Assembly: GCF_000215955.2 (NCBI RefSeq)
Contig: NZ_AFNV02000015.1
Location: forward strand, 1 to 64,000
DNA from: Salinisphaera shabanensis E1L3A
Lineage (GTDB): Bacteria > Pseudomonadota > Gammaproteobacteria > Nevskiales > Salinisphaeraceae
DNA: 64,000 nucleotides
Reading direction: 5' to 3'
The position numbers and the translations under genes are program-made. The notes below the pieces were generated by a model, which was given only the letters and a program-made list of their open reading frames with translations, had not been told where the DNA came from and did not search any database. The stretch's first letter is position 1, and each line of letters opens with the position of its first letter. Shown here piece by piece: positions 57,423 to 64,000 of the stretch.

Positions 57423-57874
57423 GGCGAGATCCCGTTGCCGGCGTGATCGATCACGACATCCGGCGCGCCCTGTTCGAAGCGCTCGCGCAAGTCGTCGGGA
57501 ATGGGCGTCTTGGCCAGCGGCTCGCCGCTCATCAGCACGTACACGGCCTCGGCACGGCACAAGGGCGTGGCGTCGTCGGCGCGTACGATCGTGTATTCGA
57601 TGGTGAACGACGTGCGTCCGAGCTTGACCACTTCGACCCGCGCTTCCAGCACGTCGTCGAAATGCGCCGGCCCCTGCCATTCCAGCGTGAGCTTGACCAC
57701 CTGGTTGTCCAGACCGCGCGCGAGCAACGCGAGATAGTCGCGCCCGAGCGCGCGCATGAACTCGGTCATGGCAAGGTCGACATAATCCGCATAGCGGGCA
57801 TTGAAGACCACGCGCTGTGCGTCGCATTCGTTGTAGCGCACGCGAAATCGGTAACGAAACGGCATCGAAGACAT
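57419..57874 (-). CDS. Acyl-CoA thioesterase, 4HBT/YbgC type
   Basis: 151 residues. FRVRYNECDAQRVVFNARYADYVD has the conserved Asp of the 4-hydroxybenzoyl-CoA thioesterase class; the rest is a single hotdog domain. Overlaps the GNAT gene by 4 bases. Substrate unknown; not in a Tol-Pal context. Confidence 0.92.
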   Translation of the reverse strand: MSSMPFRYRFRVRYNECDAQRVVFNARYADYVDLAMTEFMRALGRDYLALLARGLDNQVVKLTLEWQGPAHFDDVLEARVEVVKLGRTSFTIEYTIVRADDATPLCRAEAVYVLMSGEPLAKTPIPDDLRERFEQGAPDVVIDHAGNGISP

Positions 57875-58012
57875 GGCAATCTGGGCTTTGACGTGGACAT
57901 AAGCGCTTGAGCGCCGTGCGTACCGGTCGCAGACTCGATGCGACTGAAACCGGCGTGCGCACGTTAGCAGGCCACGCCGGTCGTCGCAGGTTACCCACGA
58001 GCGCTCGCTGCC

Positions 58013-58561
58013 ATGAATGATATCGACCCGACATCACCGACACCGGCCCCGCCGTCCGACGCACCCGAGCGGCTTAGTTTCGAAGACGACGGCCGAACGC
58101 CCAACAGCCGATATCCGGTGCTGTGCTACCGGGGGCTGAAAACGGCACAGGAATCATCTGCCGAAGCGCTCGAAGCCCTGTTCGAGCGCAATGGCTGGCC
58201 GCCCCAATGGCGCGGCGGCGTATTCGACTATCACCACTATCACGCCCGCGCCCACGAAACCCTGGGCGTGGCCACTGGCACGGCAACGCTGATTCTGGGC
58301 GGCGAAGACGGGCGTGACATCGACATCCGCGCTGGCGATGTATTGATCCTGCCGGCAGGTACGGGCCATTGCCGCCGCAGCGCCAGCGATGATTTCCAGC
58401 TGGTGGCGGCGTATCCGCCCAGCCAGCAGAATTGGGATCTGTGCCGGCCCGGCGAAACGGATATCGCCACGGCGCGAGCCACTATCGAGGCCCTCGCCAA
58501 CCCGGACAGCGATCCGGTCGGCGGCCCCGGCGGCGCGTTGACGGCCTACTGGCGCGACTAA
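58013..58561 (+). CDS. Cupin domain protein
   Basis: 182 residues with a cupin barrel at about 60-150: YHHYHARAHETLGVATGTATLI (metal-binding His pair and Glu) and GDVLILPAGTGHCRRSAS (second motif). Likely a small metal enzyme or binding protein. 39 bases before a flavin oxidoreductase on the same strand. Confidence 0.85.
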   Translation: MNDIDPTSPTPAPPSDAPERLSFEDDGRTPNSRYPVLCYRGLKTAQESSAEALEALFERNGWPPQWRGGVFDYHHYHARAHETLGVATGTATLILGGEDGRDIDIRAGDVLILPAGTGHCRRSASDDFQLVAAYPPSQQNWDLCRPGETDIATARATIEALANPDSDPVGGPGGALTAYWRD

Positions 58562-58600
58562 CGCACGCCTTACGCCCGTGATTCATCGAAGGAGCAGCAC

Positions 58601-59665
58601 ATGAGTTGGCAGACCGAGCTAACCACGCGACTGGGTATCAAGCATCCGATCATTCAGGCGCCCATGGCCGGCGGCACGACCACCCCGGCGCTGGTGGCTG
58701 CAGTCTCCAATGCCGGCGGCCTGGGTTCGATCGGCGCGGGCTATATGGCGCCCGACGATCTGGCGGGGGCCATTGCCGAGACCATGCGTATGACGAGCAA
58801 GCCCTTCGCGGTCAATCTGTTCATCCCGCAGCCGTTCCAGATCGACGAAGAGCGTATCGAACAGGCCAATGCGCGACTCGATGTATTCCGACAAGAACTG
58901 AATATCGAGCGCCCGGCGCCACCCAAGCACTATGCACAGCCGTTCGAGGACCAGTTTGAAACTGTGCTCGAAGCCGGGGTTGCCGTGTTCAGCTCAACGT
59001 TCGGCCAGCTGGATGCGGGCCGTATCAAGGCGTTGCAGGATCATGGTACCTGCGTAATCGGTACCGCCACGACGGTCGACGAAGCGCGTGCACTTGCCGA
59101 AGACGGCGTCGACATGATCGTGGCCCAGGGCAGTGATGCCGGCGGCCACCGTGGCACTTTCATGGGCAGCGCCGAACAGGCGATGATCGGCACGCTGTCG
59201 CTGGTGCCACAAATCGTCGATGCCGTGGATATACCCGTCATCGCTTCAGGCGGCATCATGGACGGACGCGGCATGGCCGCCTGCCGCATGTTGGGCGCGG
59301 CCGGTGTGCAAATGGGCAGCGCGTTTCTCACCTGTACCGAAAGCGGTGCCAAACCGGCCCATAAGACAGCCCTGGTCGAATCCCAGGGCCGAGCGACCAC
59401 GGTCACCCGGGCATTTTCCGGCAAGGCAGCCCGCGGCCTCACGAACCGCTTCATTCAGCATATGGCGCCGATCGAGGCCACCCTGCCGGACTATCCGGTA
59501 CAAAATGGCTGGACCAAGGATATACGGGCCGCGGCCGGCAAGGCCGATCGGGACGAATTCATGTCGCTCTGGGCCGGGCAAGCCGCGAGCCTGGCGCGCT
59601 CCATGGACGCCGCCGAACTGATCGACACGCTCGTGCGTGAATACGACGCCTGCGTCGAACAGTAA
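58601..59665 (+). CDS. NAD(P)H-dependent flavin oxidoreductase / nitronate monooxygenase
   Basis: 354 residues with a strong AAGGAG ribosome-binding site. A class I-type TIM barrel: IIQAPMAGGTTTPALVAAVSN at the start, VAQGSDAGGHRGTF with the catalytic His, IASGGIMDGRGMAAC and GAAGVQMGSAFLTCTESGA for FMN phosphate. Oxidises alkyl nitronates or reduces enones. Co-transcribed with the cupin gene. Confidence 0.92.
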   Translation: MSWQTELTTRLGIKHPIIQAPMAGGTTTPALVAAVSNAGGLGSIGAGYMAPDDLAGAIAETMRMTSKPFAVNLFIPQPFQIDEERIEQANARLDVFRQELNIERPAPPKHYAQPFEDQFETVLEAGVAVFSSTFGQLDAGRIKALQDHGTCVIGTATTVDEARALAEDGVDMIVAQGSDAGGHRGTFMGSAEQAMIGTLSLVPQIVDAVDIPVIASGGIMDGRGMAACRMLGAAGVQMGSAFLTCTESGAKPAHKTALVESQGRATTVTRAFSGKAARGLTNRFIQHMAPIEATLPDYPVQNGWTKDIRAAAGKADRDEFMSLWAGQAASLARSMDAAELIDTLVREYDACVEQ

Positions 59666-59727
59666 CGAACCAGAGCCGATGTTTCATGAGAAACGCCGCT
59701 TTAACAACATTTTAAAAAGGGCCCGCC

Positions 59728-60210
59728 ATGATCGACGCGCACGAACGCCCCTATCTCGAGCGCTGCTTAGCGCTCGCCGAACACGCGTTGGCGGCCGGTG
59801 ACGAACCGTTTGGCTCGGTGCTGGTCGACGGCGAGGGCCGGGTACGCGCCGAAGACCGCAACCGTATTGCCGAAGGCGCTGGCGATGCGACACGTCATCC
59901 CGAATTCGCCCTCGCGCGTTGGTCGGCTGAGCATATGAGCGCGGCCGAACGCGCCGCGAGCACGGTCTATACGTCGGGCGAACATTGCCCGATGTGTGCC
60001 GCCGCCCATGCCTGGGTTGGGCTGGGGCGTATCGTCTATGCCAGCGGCTCCGAGCAGCTGGTTGCCTGGTTGGACGAACTGGGCGCGTCGCAGCCGCCGG
60101 TCACACCCCGCCCGATTCACGACATCGCACCCGACGTAATCGTGGAAGGGCCCGTGCCCGATCTCGCGGAACGCGTACGCGCGCTGCACGCACACCGACA
60201 TAGCCGCTAG
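59728..60210 (+). CDS. Nucleoside deaminase (zinc-dependent)
   Basis: 160 residues of the cytidine/guanine deaminase fold. The zinc ligand and proton-shuttle motif reads HPE (in TRHPEFALARW) and the Cys pair is HCPMC (in TSGEHCPMCAAAH). The HPE version instead of HAE is known in one branch of nucleoside deaminases. Substrate unclear; guanine or a related base is possible. Confidence 0.88.
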   Translation: MIDAHERPYLERCLALAEHALAAGDEPFGSVLVDGEGRVRAEDRNRIAEGAGDATRHPEFALARWSAEHMSAAERAASTVYTSGEHCPMCAAAHAWVGLGRIVYASGSEQLVAWLDELGASQPPVTPRPIHDIAPDVIVEGPVPDLAERVRALHAHRHSR

Positions 60211-60216
60211 CGCGCG

Positions 60217-60417
60217 TTACCGGCCGAACAACCAGAACAGCACGGACAGCACCGCGCTGACCAGAATCATCGTGGCCAGTGGAAAATAAAACACGAAGCC
60301 GTCGCGGCGAACGACGATATCGCCCGGCAACTGGCCAAGCCCGAGCCGGCCAAGGACGGGCCAGAGCAGACCCGTGACGACCAGCACAACGCCGAGAATA
60401 ATGAGCGTGCGCGCCAT
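60217..60417 (-). CDS. DUF2905 small membrane protein
   Basis: 66 residues with two hydrophobic helices and the conserved middle LGQLPGDIVVRRDGFVFYFP typical of DUF2905. Function unknown. 17 bases after the SDR gene on the same strand. Confidence 0.9.
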   Translation of the reverse strand: MARTLIILGVVLVVTGLLWPVLGRLGLGQLPGDIVVRRDGFVFYFPLATMILVSAVLSVLFWLFGR

Positions 60418-60434
60418 GCGTCAGGCGAATGCGT

Positions 60435-61235
60435 TCAGCTTTTTTCGTTGAACATCTGGATACGGCCGCCGTCGACGACCAGATCGTGACCGTTGACGAA
60501 CCCGGCCTCGTCGCTGGCCAGAAACACGGCCGCATTGGCGATATCCACCGCATAGCCGGCACGCGGTAGCGGTGTGGCTTGCGCCAGGTTGCTGGTGAGC
60601 TTGTCGAGTTTGGCAGCGTTCTCTTCATCGGATAGCGTTTGCGCACGCGCCGACCCGCCCCAGAAGATGGGCGTGGCGATCGCGCCCGGCGAAATCGCGT
60701 TCACGCGAATGCCGTACTCGCCCAGTTCCACGCTGGCGATACGGGTGAAATGCGCCGCTGCAGCCTTGGCACCGGAATACAGATAGCCGCCCTGATTGAG
60801 CCGGTGCCCGGCAATGCTGGCATTGTTGATGATGCTGCCGCTGCCCTGATCCTTCATTACGCGCGCGGCGTGTTTGATGCCAAAGGCGACACTGCCGGCC
60901 AGCAGGCGCATGAAATGATCGAAACTGGCCTCGTCGATCGTCTCGGCCGTGCTGCGTTCGCCGGCGCCGGCGTTGTTGAACAGACAATCCAGCCGGCCGA
61001 AGCGCTCGACCGTGGCATCGACGAGCGCGGCCATTTCATCTTCGTTGCTGACGTCGGTACGCGTGAAGGCGGCGTTGTCGCCAAGCGCCTTGGCCAGCGC
61101 TTCGCCCTTGTCCACGCTGCGCGCGGCGAGCATGAGGCTCGCGCCTTCTTCGGCAAACCGGCGCGCCGTGGCTTCACCGATACCGCTGGTGGCGCCGGTG
61201 ATGATGGCAATCTTGTTTTCGAGTCGTGCTGTCAT
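60435..61235 (-). CDS. Short-chain dehydrogenase/reductase
   Basis: 266 residues of the classical SDR fold: TGATSGIGEATARRFAEEGA (NAD(P) binding), NNAGAG, active-site Ser in NNASIAG and the YLYSGAKAA catalytic Tyr/Lys. The acidic/neutral residue after strand two does not fix NAD versus NADP. Substrate unknown. A purine-rich GAGAGAGG lies before the start. Confidence 0.92.
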   Translation of the reverse strand: MTARLENKIAIITGATSGIGEATARRFAEEGASLMLAARSVDKGEALAKALGDNAAFTRTDVSNEDEMAALVDATVERFGRLDCLFNNAGAGERSTAETIDEASFDHFMRLLAGSVAFGIKHAARVMKDQGSGSIINNASIAGHRLNQGGYLYSGAKAAAAHFTRIASVELGEYGIRVNAISPGAIATPIFWGGSARAQTLSDEENAAKLDKLTSNLAQATPLPRAGYAVDIANAAVFLASDEAGFVNGHDLVVDGGRIQMFNEKS

Positions 61236-61313
61236 GTCGGGGCCTCTCTCTCTTCAACGACGAAGCGCCCGCCCAGGCGCGGCCGGGCGGACGCATTTCG
61301 CTTTCGGTCGGAC

Positions 61314-62456
61314 TTATTCCTGCTCGAGCTCGGCGAGCGCTTTCTCTCGACGTTCGCTCCACAGGTCGGCGAACTCGTCTTCACCCAGGTCCGAGTTTTC
61401 GGCCACCATGTCGCTCCAGGCGGCGCGCAGCGCGTTCAAACGCGCAAGGCGTGCCTCATTCCACTGTTGGGAGGCATCGTCCCAGACGCCGATTTCCTTG
61501 AGATAGCGAATCGCGCCCGGATGGAACGGCGCATCGATCGGCGGCACCGCGGCATCCTTGATCGCGTAGCGCGGCGCGGTCGCCGTCGCGTTCTTGTAGA
61601 TGCCGTAGGTTTCATCGAGCGCCTTGGTCACGGCATAGGCGGTGTCGTCCTTCATGTCCGCACGCACGGTCAGCACCGGATAGCGATAGGCCATGAGTTG
61701 CGCCGGGCTCTGTTCCGATAGGCCAGCGCCCTGAGTTTCGGATACCGGTTTGAACAGCGGTGCGACATTGTTCAGACGCTCCCAGCCGGCTTCGTCATTG
61801 GCGTCGAGATCGAGCCACTTGATGCCGCGAGACTCGGCGAGCTCGTACATCTGGCCGGTCGCGGTCACCGTGCAGGTCACATCCGCCTTGTTCTCGGACA
61901 ACGATGCCATGGTGGCGGCATAGGTCGGAAAGGTCACGACTTCGACATCGTCCCGGGTGAGGCCGGCGAAGGCGAGCATGGCATCGCACTTGAGGCTGCT
62001 CGAGGGATTGGCGGCCGGATAAGCCACGCGCCTGCCTTCCACGTCCGCAACGGAGTCGATACCCGCATCAGCCGCGACGGCCATGCCGAAGGAATTGACC
62101 TTGCCCATGAGCACACGCAGATTCTGCGGGCCGAAGCGCGGCGTGGCGAAATCGAATAATCCTTCGGTGGCAAAGAATGTCTCGTTGCCGAGAAAGCCGA
62201 TGTCGGCACGGCCGTTGAAAATAGGCTGTAGACGGCCAATCGCCGAACCCGACGGCTGAATACGCACCCGCATGCCGTACTCGCGACCAAACGCATCCGC
62301 GATGGCCGAGGCTTCGGCGTAGCCGGACGCGCCCAGATCATAGGCCGTCCATACCATGGTGCGGGGCATGGCATCGGACTGCGCCAAAGCCGAGGTGCTC
62401 GAAATCGTCGTCAGGGCCAGGCCCACCATTAGGCAACGCGCCATTGATCGCAGCAT
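61314..62456 (-). CDS. TAXI family TRAP transporter solute-binding protein
   Basis: 380 residues from the ATG at 62456, which has GGAGGAGA upstream. Signal peptide MLRSMARCLMVGLALTTISS, cleaved after ALAQ. The mature part matches TAXI proteins: SGSAIGRLQPIFNGRADIGFLG and KVNSFGMAVAADAGIDSVAD. They capture small organic acids or amino acids for TRAP permeases. No TRAP membrane subunits lie next to it in the window, so it is an orphan here. Confidence 0.9.
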   Translation of the reverse strand: MLRSMARCLMVGLALTTISSTSALAQSDAMPRTMVWTAYDLGASGYAEASAIADAFGREYGMRVRIQPSGSAIGRLQPIFNGRADIGFLGNETFFATEGLFDFATPRFGPQNLRVLMGKVNSFGMAVAADAGIDSVADVEGRRVAYPAANPSSSLKCDAMLAFAGLTRDDVEVVTFPTYAATMASLSENKADVTCTVTATGQMYELAESRGIKWLDLDANDEAGWERLNNVAPLFKPVSETQGAGLSEQSPAQLMAYRYPVLTVRADMKDDTAYAVTKALDETYGIYKNATATAPRYAIKDAAVPPIDAPFHPGAIRYLKEIGVWDDASQQWNEARLARLNALRAAWSDMVAENSDLGEDEFADLWSERREKALAELEQE

Positions 62457-62705
62457 CGGTTCTCCTCCGTTCGCTGTAGCTTGTTTTATTGGAATAGCGT
62501 TTCGCGAACCTTTACACGAACCTGGCGCGCATGCAATTGCCCTGCCGCAATCACGGCGCCGCTGGTACGTATGCAGTGGTTCGATGAACACTCACGAGCT
62601 ACTGCTTCATCGCTGCGGCGTGAGTAAGCAACGCTCGATACGTTGCCAAACAGGCACCGTTTTTTTTCCACCCTGGCGCGGCGATAACACGCGCCCCTAT
62701 TCTGC

Positions 62706-63434
62706 TTAAGCGCGGACGTCGGGCTCGCTCGGTGCAAGCAACACCCATGTCTGGGCATGAATGCCTGGAAACAGTTTGATGCGTTTAAGAATACGCAGAC
62801 CGGCTTGTTCCACTTCGGACTCGAATGCGGCACGCGGAATCATCTTGACACGCACTTTCTTGCCTTTGAGCCACATCGCAGCACGCTTGGTCCAGTAGTG
62901 CAGCGAGCCATCGTCGTAATAAGTCATCACGATCTGGCGGCCTTCGCCGGCCAGCGTTTGCAACGCGCGCACCCGCAAGTCGGAATGATGCAGGTGCTGA
63001 AACAGCCGCACGCATAGCGCACGCGTTGCCGGCTGGGCCCGCACGGGCAGGGGTTGGAGCACGTCTGCACGCTCAGCGTGATCCACCGCGCCGAAACGCT
63101 CGTGACCGCTATAGATATCGACCATCGCCTGCGACTGATCCATGGCGCTGACTTTAAGGTTCATCTGCTTGAGCAACGGATAGAAACGCCCGTACCCGCA
63201 GGGCAGATCCACAATATGGCCGTTACAACGCTCATAGGGATGCGCCAGCAAACGTGCTGCCAGACGCTGTTCGCGCCAGGCGACGAGCCGTTGAAAAATT
63301 CCACGATAACGCCGCTGCGCATAGCGCCGGCCGGCATCAGGATTTTGAAAAGGGCGGGTGGATTCGGCTTGTCGCACGGTGTGTCTCGGTAAGATCCCCA
63401 ACTCGAGACTACTCGATCGCACACGCACCCACAT
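62706..63434 (-). CDS. Class I SAM-dependent methyltransferase
   Basis: 242 residues. The SAM motif I reads HIVDLPCGYGRFYPLL at about 72-87, with VSAMDQSQAMVDI as motif post-I. Core and length suit small-molecule or lipid methylation. The N-terminal start is uncertain: ATG 63434 is the first, but the region before about residue 30 is not conserved-looking. Substrate unknown. Confidence 0.8.
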   Translation of the reverse strand: MWVRVRSSSLELGILPRHTVRQAESTRPFQNPDAGRRYAQRRYRGIFQRLVAWREQRLAARLLAHPYERCNGHIVDLPCGYGRFYPLLKQMNLKVSAMDQSQAMVDIYSGHERFGAVDHAERADVLQPLPVRAQPATRALCVRLFQHLHHSDLRVRALQTLAGEGRQIVMTYYDDGSLHYWTKRAAMWLKGKKVRVKMIPRAAFESEVEQAGLRILKRIKLFPGIHAQTWVLLAPSEPDVRA

Positions 63435-63787
63435 CAATACTTATTGCGCCATAAAAAGACAGCGATAACCACGCACAACCAATGCCACCGCAGAACCCAC
63501 AACGCTTTGTTACGAAATATATTTTTATAAACTTTATGGAAAAATTAATAACAATGCCGAGGCCATTATTATGCATGCTTACTATATTTTTTAACATTTA
63601 TTTAACGCATTCTGCGCAAGCTACACCCGATCTTGGTTTGAACCGCAAATTTCGCATTCGGCGCGCCAACGATTGTTCTTTTCGCCGGACGAATTCGGCC
63701 TATCCGATCCACGCGATGGTTACGTCGCACTCGGGCCCAGAATCAGGCCGATGCTAGTTGGTCGGGAATGTCGCTTCGAATCGATCA
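63435..63787. other. AT-rich intergenic island, possible secreted-protein remnant
   Basis: 353 bases, strikingly AT-rich at 63510-63615 against GC-rich surroundings. On the plus strand a signal-peptide-like frame (from about 63563, MPRPLLCMLTIFFNIYLTHSA, cleavage after QA) runs into a frame change near 63675, after which SPDEFGLSDPRDGYVALGP continues in another frame towards the next gene. This could be a decayed small exported protein, or chance. No RNA gene recognised. Confidence 0.3.
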
Positions 63788-64000
63788 TCAACCCTTATCA
63801 CGGCGCACGCTCTCCAGCTGTCGACACAGCGTGGTCGCGCCGTCGAGCACACGCATCGTCGCGCGCTGGATGATGTCGGGGGCCACGAAGAAGAGATGGT
63901 CGTTCTCGACCGCCTGCAGACCGGGCCAGTCGCGCCAGTCGTCGAGCCAGTCCGGACGCTCGTCGCCCATCCCGCTGGCCACGATCGCCTGCGGATCGCG
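63788..64000 (-). CDS. btuF: Cobalamin-binding periplasmic protein (BtuF-like), 3' part
   Basis: Only the last 70 residues are in the window; the gene continues beyond 64000. RDPQAIVASGMGDERPDWLD, FFVAPDIIQRATMRVLDGA and LCRQLE match the C-terminal lobe of vitamin B12 (or related metal-chelate) binding proteins. The substrate assignment to cobalamin rests on the PDIIQRxTxRxLDGA segment. Confidence 0.72.
   Translation of the reverse strand, partial: RDPQAIVASGMGDERPDWLDDWRDWPGLQAVENDHLFFVAPDIIQRATMRVLDGATTLCRQLESVRRDKG

Noticed and set aside
56925-58064. Single fused acetyltransferase protein of 379 residues
   Set aside because: The upstream two thirds of that frame are antifunctional Arg-rich sequence overlapping a clear thioesterase in another frame; the GNAT starts at 57422.

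Overview
The window is GC-rich, densely coded DNA from a gammaproteobacterium. The evidence is the block rsmG-parA-parB-atpIBEFHAGDC, the opgGH-glmU-glmS block, PrpC, QueA and an Lpp-type lipoprotein. A wax ester synthase, an acrylyl-CoA reductase next to PrpC, a TAXI/TRAP binding protein and a second glucan protein (OpgD) suit a marine or halophilic, lipid-storing heterotroph. A Salinisphaera-like organism is my best guess, but it is an inference. Almost everything is chromosomal housekeeping. No rRNA, tRNA, CRISPR array, prophage or transposase gene was recognised.

Layout. 1-4.8 kb: an SSS symporter / small membrane partner / M20 amidohydrolase operon, then a divergent F420-type oxidoreductase and LysR pair. 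4.98-9.04 kb: the one clearly accessory stretch, lying just 3' of glmS. It holds a HipBA toxin-antitoxin pair, an intergenic patch with a heptamer repeat and a minus-strand terminator, a compact cassette (54-aa Gly/basic protein, 133-aa three-helix membrane protein, 295-aa TIR/nucleoside deoxyribosyltransferase-like protein) and a frameshifted gene remnant. 9.0-16.4 kb: glmS, glmU, opgH and opgG on one strand (hexosamine and osmoregulated periplasmic glucan synthesis). 16.6-27.6 kb: a putative outer-membrane barrel, the full ATP synthase operon with a recognisable sigma70 promoter, parB, parA and rsmG. 27.8-39.6 kb: carboxyltransferase, glnS, wax ester synthase, MAPEG protein, prpC-acuI, dodecin, pdxH, L,D-transpeptidase, an Lpp-like lipoprotein and 3-hydroxyisobutyryl-CoA hydrolase. 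39.6-49 kb: selO, lipoproteins, a broken mscL, a tandem-domain GST next to a 267-bp inverted-repeat element, queA, DUF1206, PAP2 phosphatase and a Kef-type antiporter. 48.9-64 kb: small-molecule and lipid enzymes, opgD, a frameshifted patatin, a cupin-flavin oxidoreductase pair, SDR, TAXI protein, a methyltransferase and the 3' end of a BtuF-like gene.

How the genes fit together. OpgG, OpgH and OpgD, the L,D-transpeptidase, the Lpp-like protein, MscL (broken) and the Kef antiporter all concern envelope and osmotic physiology. PrpC, AcuI, HIBYL-CoA hydrolase, the carboxyltransferase and the wax ester synthase concern propionyl/acyl-CoA flow and storage lipid. The most interesting part is the glmS-proximal cassette at 6969-8542: its third gene has the fold signature of NAD/nucleotide-processing effectors and its second is a small membrane protein, the type of content expected of an uncharacterised defence or signalling module. 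Several frameshifts (mscL, patatin, the remnant at 8.5-8.8 kb) may be real lesions or assembly errors; the sequence alone cannot decide.
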